Below are positions 34,488-45,526 of a DNA stretch of 64,000 nt, piece by piece; positions within the stretch are counted from its first letter, which is position 1; each line of letters starts with the position of its first letter. Position numbers and translations under genes: made by a program. This stretch comes from Hypericum androsaemum (taxonomy: Eukaryota > Streptophyta > Magnoliopsida > Malpighiales > Hypericaceae). The notes beneath the pieces were generated by a model. The model was given only the letters and a program-made list of their open reading frames with translations, did not search any database and was not told the origin of the DNA. Location of the stretch: assembly GCA_963995505.1 (NCBI GenBank), contig OZ023180.1:15390689-15454688 (forward strand), read 5' to 3'.

Positions 34488-37059
34488 ATGGGAGGAACCT
34501 CAGACAATGTTCATGGATTTCTACTGGCCATCTCCTCCAGCGTCTTCATCGGCTCTAGCTTCATTGTTAAGAAGAAAGGCCTCCAAAAGGCCGGTGCTCA
34601 TGGAACCAGAGCAGGTTTTTATCTCCTTCCCTTTCCTTTTTTATAGATATGTTTGGCTAAGGACTGAGCCATGTTTTAATGTTCATACGAGTATCCGTTT
34701 CGATGATGACTCGTTGCGTACCGATGTTTCGATCAGGATTGGGAGGGCATTCCTACTTGTACGAGCCATTGTGGTGGGCAGGGATGCTTGCGAGTAAGTT
34801 CTTTCGACGTTGTTCCACTTATCGCCTTTTTTGATGTACGATTCTCGACTATCGACTGTCATACCCATCAGATGCATTGAAGTGAAACCAGAGAATGCCA
34901 TCTTTGTTTGGAGGAAATAACCGTTGCGTGTTGAAGCTTAGTTTATCAAGCAATGGTGTAACGAACAGCCGGTTTCGTTATCTGAACATTACCTAAAGAT
35001 CAATGTGACCATGAGTGTGATGTGATTCCACGGCCCATAGTTAATCACATTGCTTAAGCACTAATTTAGGCTTCTCGTGTCTCGAATGCTTTTGCAGTGA
35101 TTCTCGGAGAAGTAGCAAATTTTGCAGCTTATGCCTTTGCCCCTGCAATTCTTGTGACACCCTTAGGAGCTCTGAGTATTATATTCAGGTTCGGTATTTA
35201 TCAAATTATACCGTTTTGACATTTCATTAACTCTCTTTTTTATATAGCCATTACATATGCTGTTCACCATCTTAGGACAAGATGGTTTTCGATTCTTTCG
35301 GTCTGTAACGCGCATATGTAATGGCTATAGCTCCATCTGTCTCGTACTCTCAACTACAACAACGACATGTCCGGATTACCGAAAGAAATAAGTATTTTCT
35401 GATGAGAATGATCATATTTGTGCAGTGCGGTACTAGCACATTTCATTCTGAAGGAGAAGTTGCACATATTCGGAATTCTAGGTTGCATTCTTTGCGTGGT
35501 GGGTTCCACAAGCATTGTTCTACATGCTCCTCATGAAAAAGACATGGAGTCTGTTAAGGAAGTATGGAATCTCGCTACCGAGCCAGGTAATTCAGATGAT
35601 GATGATCCTGCAATAACTAACTAATGTCTTCAAAACCCGACTAAGTTCTCGAAACATTTGCTAGATGATCGAGTTACTTCCATTTGATATTCACAAAAAT
35701 CATGCAGCCACCGGATATAATTTGCAACATTTGCTCTAGGAACTAATTAAGACTTAAATTTTGCTTTACAGGATTTCTGCTTTACACTGCAACAGTCTTG
35801 GTGTTGGCTAATGTCCTCATATTCCGCTATGTACCTCGATATGGACAAACACATTTGATAGTTTATGTTGGAATTTGCTCTCTCATGGGATCACTAACGG
35901 TTTGTACACAAAACTTCTATGTTTTCTCGAGCAATCCCGCTGTCGGATTCTATTTTTTGCCTATATGGAAGCCCAAATAGGCACTTGAGGCAGCTCAAGT
36001 GCCAAATGGTCGGGTGGGGCTTCGGGTTTATATTCTAGGACCAAGGTTCAAACCCTGAACGTGACATCTTCTTACAATGTATGTATGTATGTATTTTCAG
36101 GTGATGAGTGTGAAAGCGGTTGCAATTGCCTTGAAGCTGACGATGTCAGGGATGAACCAGTTTGTTTACTTCCAGACATGGTTCTTCACTTTGGTCGTCA
36201 TCTTGTGTTGTCTTCTACAATTAAACTATCTAAACAAGGTACGCGATGCTATATGTTGTTTCCTCCCACTTTTCTTCATCCTTTATTTGTCTTTTAGATC
36301 TCCTAATGTTATGTTTTTTTGACCGGCCTCCAAAATCTCTTCTTGTTGATAGGAAAAATCTAACAATCAAATGTTTATCACCCTGTTCAATCGGTCTGAC
36401 TGAATTTTTTATAAGTAGAATTTGTTGCGACTCTAGGATTTGAACTTGGTAGGTATATCTCCATCCATTCTTTATACCATTAAAGCAAGTGTTCGTCCGT
36501 GAGCTAGCCGAGTTAGTCAACACATTTCCTTACAAGAAAGGAAACTCTCGTTACCCTCAATTCGCTTCATCAATAAAAAATATGTTAGGATAGTAGGTTT
36601 ATGAATTTGTCTCAAAGTGTAGCACCCAAGGGTGCTTTATTATTTTTAAATTTTCATGTTAATCAACTCTAATTACAGGCTCTAGATACATTCAACACTG
36701 CTGTTGTGTCACCAGTTTACTACGTCATGTTTACAACGCTGACCATTATCGCCAGCGTCATCATGTTCAAGGTAATTAATGTTGACCAATTAATCACTAA
36801 TCTTCTTTCTTTTTTCCCATTCTTTCACAATGCTGTTCTTTTTTTTTTCTTCCTCAACTTGCAGGATTGGGACACACAAAATGCGTCACAGATTATGACA
36901 GAAATTTGCGGATTCATCACAATTCTTGCCGGAACGTTCCTGCTTCACAAGACAAAGGACATGGGAAACAACCCAACAGCAGTTGTTGTTGACGATGCTG
37001 TTTTAATAAACACGTCCCGTTCTTCGAGTTCGATTTCAGGGATCGAATTGAAAGAATAA
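34488..37059 (+). CDS. NIPA: NIPA/DUF803 magnesium transporter
   Basis: Eight exons join in frame: 34488-34614, 34737-34793, 35098-35188, 35426-35586, 35772-35899, 36101-36238, 36679-36771 and 36865-37059, giving 329 residues. The start [17 protein letters not shown] is chosen because the family begins with a short (S)DNV/IxG motif before helix 1; an earlier ATG at 34481 is out of frame. Family motifs include [70 protein letters not shown] and [16 protein letters not shown]. About nine hydrophobic segments span the protein, which matches the family length and topology. NIPA proteins are membrane Mg2+ carriers of the drug/metabolite transporter fold. The C-terminus is a short Ser-rich cytosolic tail. 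The frame is intact. Confidence 0.92.
36000..36075 (+). repeat. tRNA-derived SINE-like remnant in NIPA intron 5
   Basis: An A-box-like TGGTCGGGTGG and, about 40 bases later, a B-box GGTTCAAACCC, the spacing of a Pol III promoter in tRNA-derived SINEs. No tRNA cloverleaf can be drawn around them. Confidence 0.4.
36425..36530 (-). repeat. SINE-like remnant in NIPA intron 6
   Basis: On the minus strand, CTCGGCTAGCTCACGG (A-box-like) is followed about 50 bases later by the B-box AGTTCAAATCC. The arrangement is that of a tRNA-derived SINE in antisense orientation to the gene. Confidence 0.4.
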
Positions 37060-37774
37060 ACTTCGGTCCAGTAGATGTCACGCTCTTGTTAAATCGAAAA
37101 ATGATCACTGCTGCCAATTCCAATTTTTAATGGGTGTGGGGAGGATAAAATCAAATGACTTGCTTGCAAGAAGGGTATGAAAGCTTGGGCTTAGAAAAGA
37201 TGGAGGAATGGTTTATTCTTAAGTTGTCACAATTAATCCTAAATTTTTTTGATTTGTTAGCTTTCATGACTTTTTACTCCACAAGTGAATAGCTTGTTCA
37301 TATGTTACAATTTTGAGATGTATTATTTGTACTTCAGTGGATTATTGTTGGGTCTCTAATGTTTAGCCACTAACTAAAAAGCTGTTCAAGTCAAAGCATA
37401 TCAGAGAAATTAAAAAAAAATTTACTTCTGTTTGGAGTTTGAAGTTGAATCCAAAGGATAAGAGAAATGTAGTAGAGAAGTTGAATCCAAGGGAATTTTT
37501 TTATTTTATAGAGTTATCAGTTAGAAAAATTAGTCAAAGTCAAGATATCACTTGGAGTTAGAAGTTTGTTTCAGGTAAATGCCGTTCCAATTTTCTCATA
37601 TATTATATAAACTTTATCTTATATTTTTCAAACAAAATTCACATCCAATCATCTCATTGCTCAAATTAAATGATTTATTCAATTTAAATATCAATCGTGA
37701 CAATCTTATAATGTTTAATATTAATCCACTAAATTAATTTCCGGTTCCATTACTATTGCCATGGATATATGATC

Positions 37775-37839
<65 letters not shown>

Positions 37840-38138
37840 CAATACCCCAGTAGAAATGTTGACCTAATTATTGGTTCACCTAATTGATTGTTTTGAAATG
37901 GATACAGGTTACGAATGTTGACTATTGATTAAGATGTCAAAATTGTCCTCTCCCAGAACCTTATCTAGTACGGACATTTGTAGATCAATAATTGTTGAAA
38001 AAAATATTATTTTTTAAGATGAAGAGAAAAATATTATTGTTCCCTCGTATTTGTCAAAAAACATAGCTGGGACACTTCCAGTGCGCCGAGATCTGACATG
38101 TAACATATACAGTAATATCCTTACAAAATGTTATATAG
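37060..38138. other. Downstream region of NIPA, with (TA)n microsatellite
   Basis: Contains the presumed 3' untranslated region of the NIPA gene and an AT-rich spacer. An uninterrupted TA run occupies 37778-37838. No gene. Confidence 0.6.
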
Positions 38139-38711
38139 TAGGGATAATTGCCCTAACGTCGTTGGTGTTTGAGCAAATTACTTTTTTAGTTCTTATTATT
38201 TTTAAAAAAATTTCGATCCTCTTAATTTGACATAAATCACTTTTTAGTCCTTAGCTTCGGTACCGAAAAATTTTTCCGGCGAGGAGACTCTGGAAAAGAC
38301 CCAAAATTTTAAAAAATTAAAAAAATAAAAATTTTCCCTCTCTCCTCTCTTCACTCTCGCCTCTCCCCTTTCATCTCTTCTCTTCTCCCCTCACATCTCC
38401 CCTCCATTGATTAAAAAAAAATCAATGGAAGGTCTCGACCCAAATGGGAGTAGCCTTGTTTTGTCTAGTTTTTTGCTTCATGATTCCTATAGCATTTGTT
38501 TAGTCTCTGGCCAATCTCGACGGGAATGAGAAGGTCATCCCTTTCCTGAAACCTTTGATAGAAAAGTAAGATCGGCCTCTCTACAAGGACCTCTGGATCC
38601 AGATCATCGCCGATGTCGCCCACGCCCTCGACTACATCCAACACAAGATCGACCTCAACTTAACCCTAATCCCCCGCATGTTCTCGCCATTCGAGAGGGA
38701 TGAAGGATGCT

Positions 38712-38995
38712 TGTTAGGAATTCAGCAACTAGAGAACAAGATCGCACAAAGAATACGGAACAAGAGAATTACGTGGTTCGGCCTAATGCCTACATCCACG
38801 AAGAGAAAGGAGAACTTTTATTGATGAGTTTTCGAGCCACAAAGCCATACAAAACCTTAGGGTAACATGCCTTTATATAGAGGCAAACCCTTGTTGTACA
38901 AGTAACATATCTAGGTCTAATTATGAGTCCAGAATCTAGTCAGAATAGGAATAGGAATAGGAAATAAGTCTTTCTTATTTCTCGCCATCCCAACA
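38712..38995 (-). repeat. 3' LTR of the nested Copia element
   Basis: A 284-bp copy, direct repeat of 40389-40669. Confidence 0.9.
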
Positions 38996-39197
38996 ATCTC
39001 CACCTTGGCGAGAAATCATCTCGTGGAAGAACCATGAAGCTCCACCCGAACTTCAACAAACTCCACCTTGATAAAATACCGCCCCATGAAGAACCATGAG
39101 ATCTTGCAAAACCAATCCAACTCCACCGACTCCATCTCGGACCATAGATAACTGCATCAATAAGACCATCTCAACTTTCTCTTCACCTTTTATTCAA

Positions 39198-40361
39198 TCA
39201 CTTGGAGCCAGCCCCCAAGCTCAAGCTTCTGAGCTTGCTTGGCCTATTCTCTTCAACCTCCATCGAACTCCAACTAGCAAGTCCACCTGCTGAAGCAAAC
39301 TTGTGACCAATAGATGCGCTCTCTATTTTCCGGTCAACCCCATGCTCCGCAACCTCGAACTGCTTCTCCGCTGGACCTTCTTGCCTCATACCAATGCTAC
39401 ATGCCATAGCATACAAAAGGCAACCTTTTATTCTACTAAGTAGAACCCTCGACATGCCTCGAACTCTACTGTTCGGCCTTGAGTGAGATACCCGATTCGC
39501 CCGTGGTATCACCAATGGCTTCGCATGCCCAATGCAAAATCTATCCAACACCTTTGACGTGCACGTCCCTTTAGACAACCATAGCATGGCACAGCTAACA
39601 ATACTTCTCCGAGACAACCATGGCTCTTTGCCAACCATGCCTCCATGAAACAACCATAGCTTGCTATCCATGTCTCTGCGAATCCCAACTACACTCAAAC
39701 CATCCATGTCAAGCCTTTGCTCCCTCATACGAACCAACCTCATATGACCTGAGCTTTTGCCAACTCCTTCAGACCCATTGATGTGACTCCACCTACAATA
39801 ATATTCCCCACTAACCTGTAGGTATTTCCTTTCACCCTTCATCCCTACCATCGCATCCTTCTCCACCTTCATTAGCATACCTTTATAACTATCATTGTTA
39901 TAATTCAAGGTCCCTAACAAAAAGAGATTACCAGGATGCATTAGACTTGACGAGACAGAAAACCAGTCACCATCCGACCCGTCTGAACATGTGGCCATGG
40001 CTGTGGATGCCGATCCCTCCTCGTTGTCTTGATTCCCAGTTCGTCCTGGATAGTCCCCTTCATGTGCCCTTCTCCGCACTTGAAGCCACTTCCATTGAAC
40101 TTCTTTGACTCCGACCTGGATCCTCTTCCACAACCCAGCTGGTGGCTCCTCATCATCCGCCAAGCACAAGCGAATCTTCGCTACCGCCTTGGCCTCCAAC
40201 TCTTCCCACTCTTGCTCCTCCATCTTCTCGGACTTCTTCTCCGAGAGCGCGATGACCATCCCTTGCTGCACGAGGAGATCGTTGACACGCTTTTGCCATA
40301 ACCTGAAATTCAACGAACCATCGAACTTCACAAGAGCAAAGTTTGCGCCGTGATCCGACAT
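39198..40361 (-). CDS. Copia gag-like frame of the nested element
   Basis: A 387-codon frame that starts 12 codons' length past the primer-binding site. The first ~70 residues (FALVKFDGSLNFRLWQKRVN, then AVAKIRLCLADDE) match the N-terminus of plant Copia Gag (the UBN2/DUF4219 region: bind substrate, capsid-like). After that it drifts into Ser/Arg/Met-rich sequence without the Gag core, zinc knuckle or any pol domain, and it is probably non-coding filler. Only the first part is likely to be of Gag origin. Confidence 0.55.
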   Translation of the reverse strand: MSDHGANFALVKFDGSLNFRLWQKRVNDLLVQQGMVIALSEKKSEKMEEQEWEELEAKAVAKIRLCLADDEEPPAGLWKRIQVGVKEVQWKWLQVRRRAHEGDYPGRTGNQDNEEGSASTAMATCSDGSDGDWFSVSSSLMHPGNLFLLGTLNYNNDSYKGMLMKVEKDAMVGMKGERKYLQVSGEYYCRWSHINGSEGVGKSSGHMRLVRMREQRLDMDGLSVVGIRRDMDSKLWLFHGGMVGKEPWLSRRSIVSCAMLWLSKGTCTSKVLDRFCIGHAKPLVIPRANRVSHSRPNSRVRGMSRVLLSRIKGCLLYAMACSIGMRQEGPAEKQFEVAEHGVDRKIESASIGHKFASAGGLASWSSMEVEENRPSKLRSLSLGAGSK

Positions 40362-40373
40362 CCTCCAACCTTA

Positions 40374-40386
40374 GCTCTTGATACCA
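40374..40386 (-). other. tRNA-Met primer-binding site
   Basis: TGGTATCAAGAGC on the minus strand, two bases after the 5' LTR. It is the standard minus-strand DNA priming site of Copia elements. Confidence 0.8.
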
Positions 40387-40388
40387 CT

Positions 40389-40669
40389 TGTTAGGAATTC
40401 AGTAGCTAGAGAACAAGATCGCACAAAGAACACGGAACAAGAGAATTACGTGGTTCGGCCTAATGCCTACATCCACGGAGAGAAAGGAGAATTTATTGAT
40501 GAGTTTTCGAGCCACAAAGCATACAAAACCTTAGGGTAACATGCCTTTATATAGAGGCAAACCCTTGTTGTACAAGTAACATATCTAGGTCTAATTAGGA
40601 ATCCAGAATCTAGTCAGAATAGGAATAGAAATAGGAAATAAGTCTTTCCTATTTCTCGTCATCCCAACA
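40389..40669 (-). repeat. 5' LTR of the nested Copia element
   Basis: A 281-bp copy. On the minus strand it begins TGTTGGGATGACGAGAAATA and ends in CCTAACA. Confidence 0.9.
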
Positions 40670-41270
40670 GGTCTTGATTTGATTTATCGAGGAGGATGGG
40701 TCTTGGTGTTATTTGGTTGGTGTTGTTTATTTAAGTTTGATTTTTAATAGAGAAGATGAAGGATTCATGGGTGTCTTGGTAGATTTAATTAAAAATGGTA
40801 TTTTTGGTCTTCGATTAGTTAGGGTCCCTCCAGATTGTGGGTGTTCATTAAGTTAATGTTCTTGGTTACAATTTAATTTATAGGTGAGTTTTTAGTTCTT
40901 GGATCTACTGAGTTTCGTCGGTTTAATTAAGAGAGAATCTCTTGGTTCATGGCGAGCGCTGATGTTGAAGATGCTTGGTAGAGGCAAGGAACCCATTAAT
41001 TTTGGGTATCGAGACCTTCCATTTTGTATCAATGGAGGGGAGAGGGGAGGGGAGGGGAGCGAGGAGAAATTTTTGTTTTTAATTTTTTTAACTGAGGGGC
41101 ATTTGATCTTTTCCAGAGCCTTCTCGTCGGAGAAATTTTTGGGTACCGGAATGAGGGACTAAAAAGTGCTATTATATTAAACTAGGAAGATCAAAAAAGG
41201 TTTTTGAAAATAGTAAGGACTAAAAGAAGAATTTGTTCAAACACCAGAGACCTTAGGCCAATTATCCCTA

Positions 41271-43302
41271 TATAATAATATCCCTATAAAATATTATTGT
41301 ATAGACAAAGAAAAAATGAATTTTTTGTCCAAAATGGTGCTACATAATTTTATTACCAATATGGTATTACTATTAAATTTTTTTTGAGAATGGTGTCCGT
41401 TTCTCAGATTAAATTTTTTTTTTGACTTGGGATACTCAGATCGAAAAAATTATTCGACCTGAGATTGAAATCAAAAATTTTTTTTGACTTTGATTATCGA
41501 ACAAATCTTTTCAACCTGGAATCCAGGTCGAAAATTTTTTTCGACCTGAGAAGAGAGAAATCTCAAGTCGAAAAAAATTTCGAATTGTAAGGCAATCAGA
41601 GACAAAATCAGAACTAGAAACTAACTTGATTCATTAAAATTTGCCGGTCCAATTTCTAAAAGTCTCTAATGATCCTTCAGCGATTTAAACAAATCTCAAA
41701 AAACTGAAAGCAATTTATCATTATTATTATTGTTATTATTGCCGCTTGTTATTGTCTCCTTTCCCAACCGGTTCTCCATTATACAAGCGAGAGAATTACC
41801 AGTTTCAAATGATTCCTTATCCGGCCGAACATTGACTCCTTCGTTCCAGAAGAAACGGCAATCAATTTTTTTTAAAATGTGTATTAAAAATTGAGTATTA
41901 TCAAAATTTATTTTATAAACAATTTTTATAATAATATATTATATTCGTTGGATTCGAATCTAAGATATCACTTAAACCAACACTAAGACTACTCACACCC
42001 GCAACCTATCTCAACCTAGATCACTGAATAAATAAATAATTTTTCTCTCATTCACATACATATATTACTTATACGAATTTTCATCAAAAATTTAAAAATT
42101 AAACTCTATATGAATTAAAAATATTAGGCTCAATTTATAGAGAATAAAAAAATACAAAATTTTATATTTTTATCGAATATCATTATGTCAAGTATCACTA
42201 AAGTAGATTAAAAAATAAAAAAAATATTTAAATGGGGCCAAGGCTTGCGAGCCAGTTAGGCTCTCAACGTGGCAGCTTGGCCGCTCCTCCAATTTCATTT
42301 TTAATTTTTTCTTTTCTTTTTTAGACTGTTGCATGCTGACCGAGTCCTAGGGCTCGGTGCGAATGGTCTAACAGCAGTCGACTCTTGGTTCAAGTCAATG
42401 CAGGTGTTTTGAGGGAAACCTCCTTTGTCATAATCAGAAGTGACTCTTGGTTCAGGTCAATGCAGGTGTTTCGAGGGAAACCTCCTTTGTCATAATCAGA
42501 AGTGCCGGCCAAAAAACAAGAAACAACAGATCGAAGCATAACGTTGTTCCATGCTCATTGGTCCGACTTATGTATATGATTTTTGGATGTTTCATATTTC
42601 TAGTTTCCTGCATGTACACGTCTCGCCGTTCAACTCATCAGATTGAATTTTAATATCTTTAAATATTCTTTGACCTCCGAAACCATGGAGCCTTTTTAAT
42701 GTTGTCGTCCAATAAAATTATACCAAATTGTAAAAGAGAGGTGAGCATAAAAAAAATATTGGAAGAGATGTTCTCTTTTGCTACTCAATCGCGTAGCCGC
42801 TTCAAAAGATGCAGGGACATTTTCTCAAATTATAATTTAGTACAAAAGGTTGCTATTTTTCTTATTAATTTGAATTTTCCCGACTAAATTTGATGTTATA
42901 TATATTATTTCAATTAAATTATATAAACTATTATATATTTGATATACTTCATAATTGAGTTATGCATTTTATGCATACAGCTGTATACATGAATAATTTT
43001 GCTAATAAACACAAAGTTTAACTAATACTCCACCACCATAAAAAATATTAATTATTGTACGTAATCTAACAAAAAACACTTTATACATCGCCACCATTAA
43101 TACCAAAATACTTAAAAATATGGCCAGCTGGCAAGTAATTTGTTACATAAAAATCTAAAATTCTGTAATTATTTGCACTTGGAAAAATTAAAATAAGAAA
43201 GGAAGCAGCGTAGGAAAATGTAAAATTTTTTTAGCATAGGAAAATGTATTTGGAAATGTGAACGGAAACCGTTGACCTCAAGCGGCGACTCCAGCGTGCA
43301 TG
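41271..43302. other. Intergenic, AT-rich
   Basis: No gene. At about 41395-41580 the words TCGAAAAAATT and TTTTTCGACCTG recur in both orientations, giving imperfect hairpins. A tandem duplication lies at 42380-42503. Otherwise nothing is recognised. Confidence 0.5.
42380..42503 (+). repeat. 62-bp tandem duplication
   Basis: Two adjacent 62-bp copies (42380-42441 and 42442-42503) begin GACTCTTGGTTCA and end ATAATCAGAAGT, and differ at two positions. This looks like a recent duplication. Confidence 0.92.
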
Positions 43303-43310
43303 GTATATTC
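43303..43310. promoter_or_regulatory. P1BS element (PHR1 binding site)
   Basis: GTATATTC fits the P1BS consensus GNATATNC, 465 bp upstream of the phosphate transporter ATG. PHR1-type MYB-CC factors bind P1BS in phosphate-starvation genes, so the location is functionally sensible. A single 8-bp match can also occur by chance. Confidence 0.5.
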
Positions 43311-43703
43311 CCTTAGATGCCGGTAAAGATACGGGCCCACCCGTGGGGCCACAATTCCCATAAATATCCCCCATATTTTACTCTCCAAGGAGAAATAATT
43401 ACCGCCGTTAAGGTTTCTACTACTTGTCCAAAGAGGTGGGTCACTCTCTGTCTTATCTCTAGCTTCCCCATCTCGTACTCCATTAGTTCTCGTCGCTCCA
43501 TTCAGATTTTCCCGGTTAGTTATATTTTATTAACAAAAATTAATCATTATTTATAAATATGGTAACGTCGTGGACCCGAAAAGATATATCCTCGGCCCCT
43601 CGTTGTTGATTTTTCCGCCTCGTGGAGTGGTTGCTGCATGCATTTGTACCACGTAAGTCAAATTGTGCTGACTTTTCTTTGGTATTCACTTTGGCAGACA
43701 AAC

Positions 43704-43716
43704 TAAATAAATATAG
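43704..43716 (+). promoter_or_regulatory. Candidate TATA box of the phosphate transporter gene
   Basis: TAAATAAATATAG, about 60-70 bp before the ATG at 43775, in a region with no earlier ATG in frame. The short distance implies a short leader. Confidence 0.35.
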
Positions 43717-43774
43717 AAGCAACCGAAAGACTAAAAAGAGCAGAGAGTTAGCTTAGAAAGAGGAGAGGAGAGCC

Positions 43775-45526
43775 ATGTCGACCGGGAACCAGCTAGGAGT
43801 CCTGAGCGCGCTCGACGTAGCCAAGACCCAATGGTACCACTTCACGGCGATAGTGGTCGCCGGGATGGGCTTCTTCACCGACGCCTACGACCTCTTCTCC
43901 ATCTCCCTCGTCACCAAGCTCCTTGGCCGCATCTACTACTACCAGGAGGGCCACTCCAAGCCAGGGACCCTCCCCCCAAGCGTGGCCTCCGCTGTCACCG
44001 GCGTCGCCCTCTGCGGGACCCTCGCCGGACAGCTCTTCTTCGGGTGGCTTGGTGACAAGCTCGGCCGGAAGAGCGTCTACGGGATGACCCTCATGCTCAT
44101 GGTCGGCTGCTCCCTCGCCTCCGGCCTCTCCTTCGGACACTCCTCCAAAGGGACCATGGCCACTCTCTGTTTCTTTAGGTTCTGGCTAGGGTTCGGCATT
44201 GGGGGAGACTACCCGCTGTCCGCGACCATAATGTCTGAGTACGCCAACAAGAAGACCCGCGGCGCGTTCATTGCCGCTGTCTTCGCCATGCAGGGGTTCG
44301 GGCTGCTGGCGTGCGGGATCGTGGCGCTGATCGTGTCGAGCGCGTTCGACCACGCGTTCTCGGCCCCCTCCTACGAGCAGGACCCGGTGGCGTCCACCGC
44401 CGACCAGGCCGACTACATCTGGCGGATCATCCTCATGTTCGGCGCTATTCCTGCCGGAATGACCTACTACTGGCGAGCCAAGATGCCCGAGACAGCCCGT
44501 TACACCGCCCTGGTCGCCAAGAACGCGAAGCAAGCCGCGGCCGACATGTCCAAAGTCCTCCAGGTGGGGACAAATTTAAATATTAATAGCGGGTGGTTCA
44601 CAGAGTTGACTTTATTTACGAATGAGATTTAATGGTATGAAACTTTAAAGAAATTTTGATTTTCATTTGTCCAGGTGGACCTCGAGGCAGAGGAGGAGAA
44701 GGTCGACAGGCTCGCGGAGGACCCAAGGACGAACTTTGGGCTCTTCTCGAGGCGGTTCGCTAAGCGACACGGGATGCACTTGGTAGGAACTTGCACGTGC
44801 TGGTTCCTTCTCGACATCGCTTACTACAGCGGGAACCTCTTCCAGAAGGACATATTTAGCGCAGTCGGGTGGATCCCCAAGGCCGAAACCATGAGCGCCA
44901 TCCACGAGGTTTACCTCATAGCCAGGGCCCAGACGTTGATCGCCCTGTGTGGGACCATCCCTGGCTACTGGTTCACGGTGGCTTTCATTGACCACATCGG
45001 CCGGTTTGCAATACAAATTCAAGGGTTCTTCTTCATGACCGTGTTCATGTTCGCTTTGGCCATACCTTACCACCACTGGACCCTCAAGCCCAACCGAATA
45101 GGGTTCCTTGTCATGTACGCAATGACCTTCTTCTTTGCAAACTTCGGGCCCAACGCGACCACCTTCGTCGTCCCGGCCGAGATCTTCCCGGCCCGGCTCA
45201 GGTCCACGTGCCATGGGATATCCGCGGCAGCTGGCAAGGCTGGGGCAATCGTGGGCGCGTTCGGGTTCCTGTACGCTGCCCAGCCCAAGGACAAGACCAA
45301 GACAGATGCTGGGTACCCGCCCGGTATCGGCATTAAGAACTCGCTGATCATGCTGGGGTGCATCAACTTCCTTGGGATTTTTTTCACGCTGTTGGTGCCG
45401 GAGTCAAAGGGGAAGTCCCTGGAGGAGTTGACCGGCGAGAACGAGGATGAGAATGAGATGGCTGAAGTAGATAACCGTCAGCCGGCTGCGTCTTCCGGCA
45501 GGACAGTGCCTGTACTCTCGTCTTGA
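43775..45526 (+). CDS. PHT1: PHT1-family high-affinity phosphate transporter
   Basis: Two exons, 43775-44563 and 44675-45526, with a 111-bp phase-0 intron (donor CAG|GTGGGG, acceptor CCAG|GTGGAC), encode 546 residues, normal for PHT1. It is a 12-helix major-facilitator H+/phosphate symporter of the plasma membrane. Visible motifs: [16 protein letters not shown] in helix 1, [14 protein letters not shown] between helices 2 and 3, the PHT1 signature [13 protein letters not shown] (from about residue 143), [20 protein letters not shown], and the helix-7 [18 protein letters not shown] with the conserved Asp. The large central cytosolic loop is split by the intron. The frame is complete, with strong GC bias at third codon positions. 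A P1BS element upstream suggests induction by phosphate starvation. Which PHT1 subgroup (including mycorrhiza-induced types) cannot be told from sequence reading alone. Confidence 0.95.

Larger units (their letters stand above)
38712..40669 (-). mobile_element. Gag-only Copia-type LTR retrotransposon, nested
   Basis: Two direct LTRs of 281-284 bp (38712-38995 and 40389-40669), about 95% alike, start TG and end CA. On the minus strand the 5' LTR is followed after two bases by a tRNA-Met primer-binding site, TGGTATCAAGAGC (40386-40374), then a gag-like frame. A purine tract AAGGTGGAGAT precedes the 3' LTR. Total length is 1.96 kb with no protease, integrase or reverse transcriptase, so it depends on other elements. 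The flanking pentamers (ATGCT and GGTCT) do not match. Confidence 0.88.
38139..41270. mobile_element. Non-autonomous long-TIR DNA transposon hosting a nested retroelement
   Basis: The ends are inverted copies over about 160 bp. The left begins TAGGGATAATTGCCCTAACG; the right, on the minus strand, begins TAGGGATAATTGGCCTAAGG, and both continue to CGGTACC and CTCTGGAAAAGA. Without the nested insertion (38712-40669) the element is about 1.17 kb. Its interior includes a short stretch (about 38575-38705) that translates as IIADVAHALDYIQHKIDLN, resembling protein-kinase subdomain VI, so a captured kinase fragment is possible. No clear target duplication. Confidence 0.8.

Noticed and set aside
36000..36075. 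tRNA gene
   Set aside because: A and B boxes are present, but no acceptor, anticodon or D stems can be formed.
38712..40669. Target-site duplication for the nested Copia element
   Set aside because: Flanking pentamers ATGCT and GGTCT do not match; no shift of boundaries improved this.
43793..44140. Minus-strand frame opposite the phosphate transporter
   Set aside because: GC-rich codon bias of the real exon keeps the antisense frame open; there is no family resemblance.
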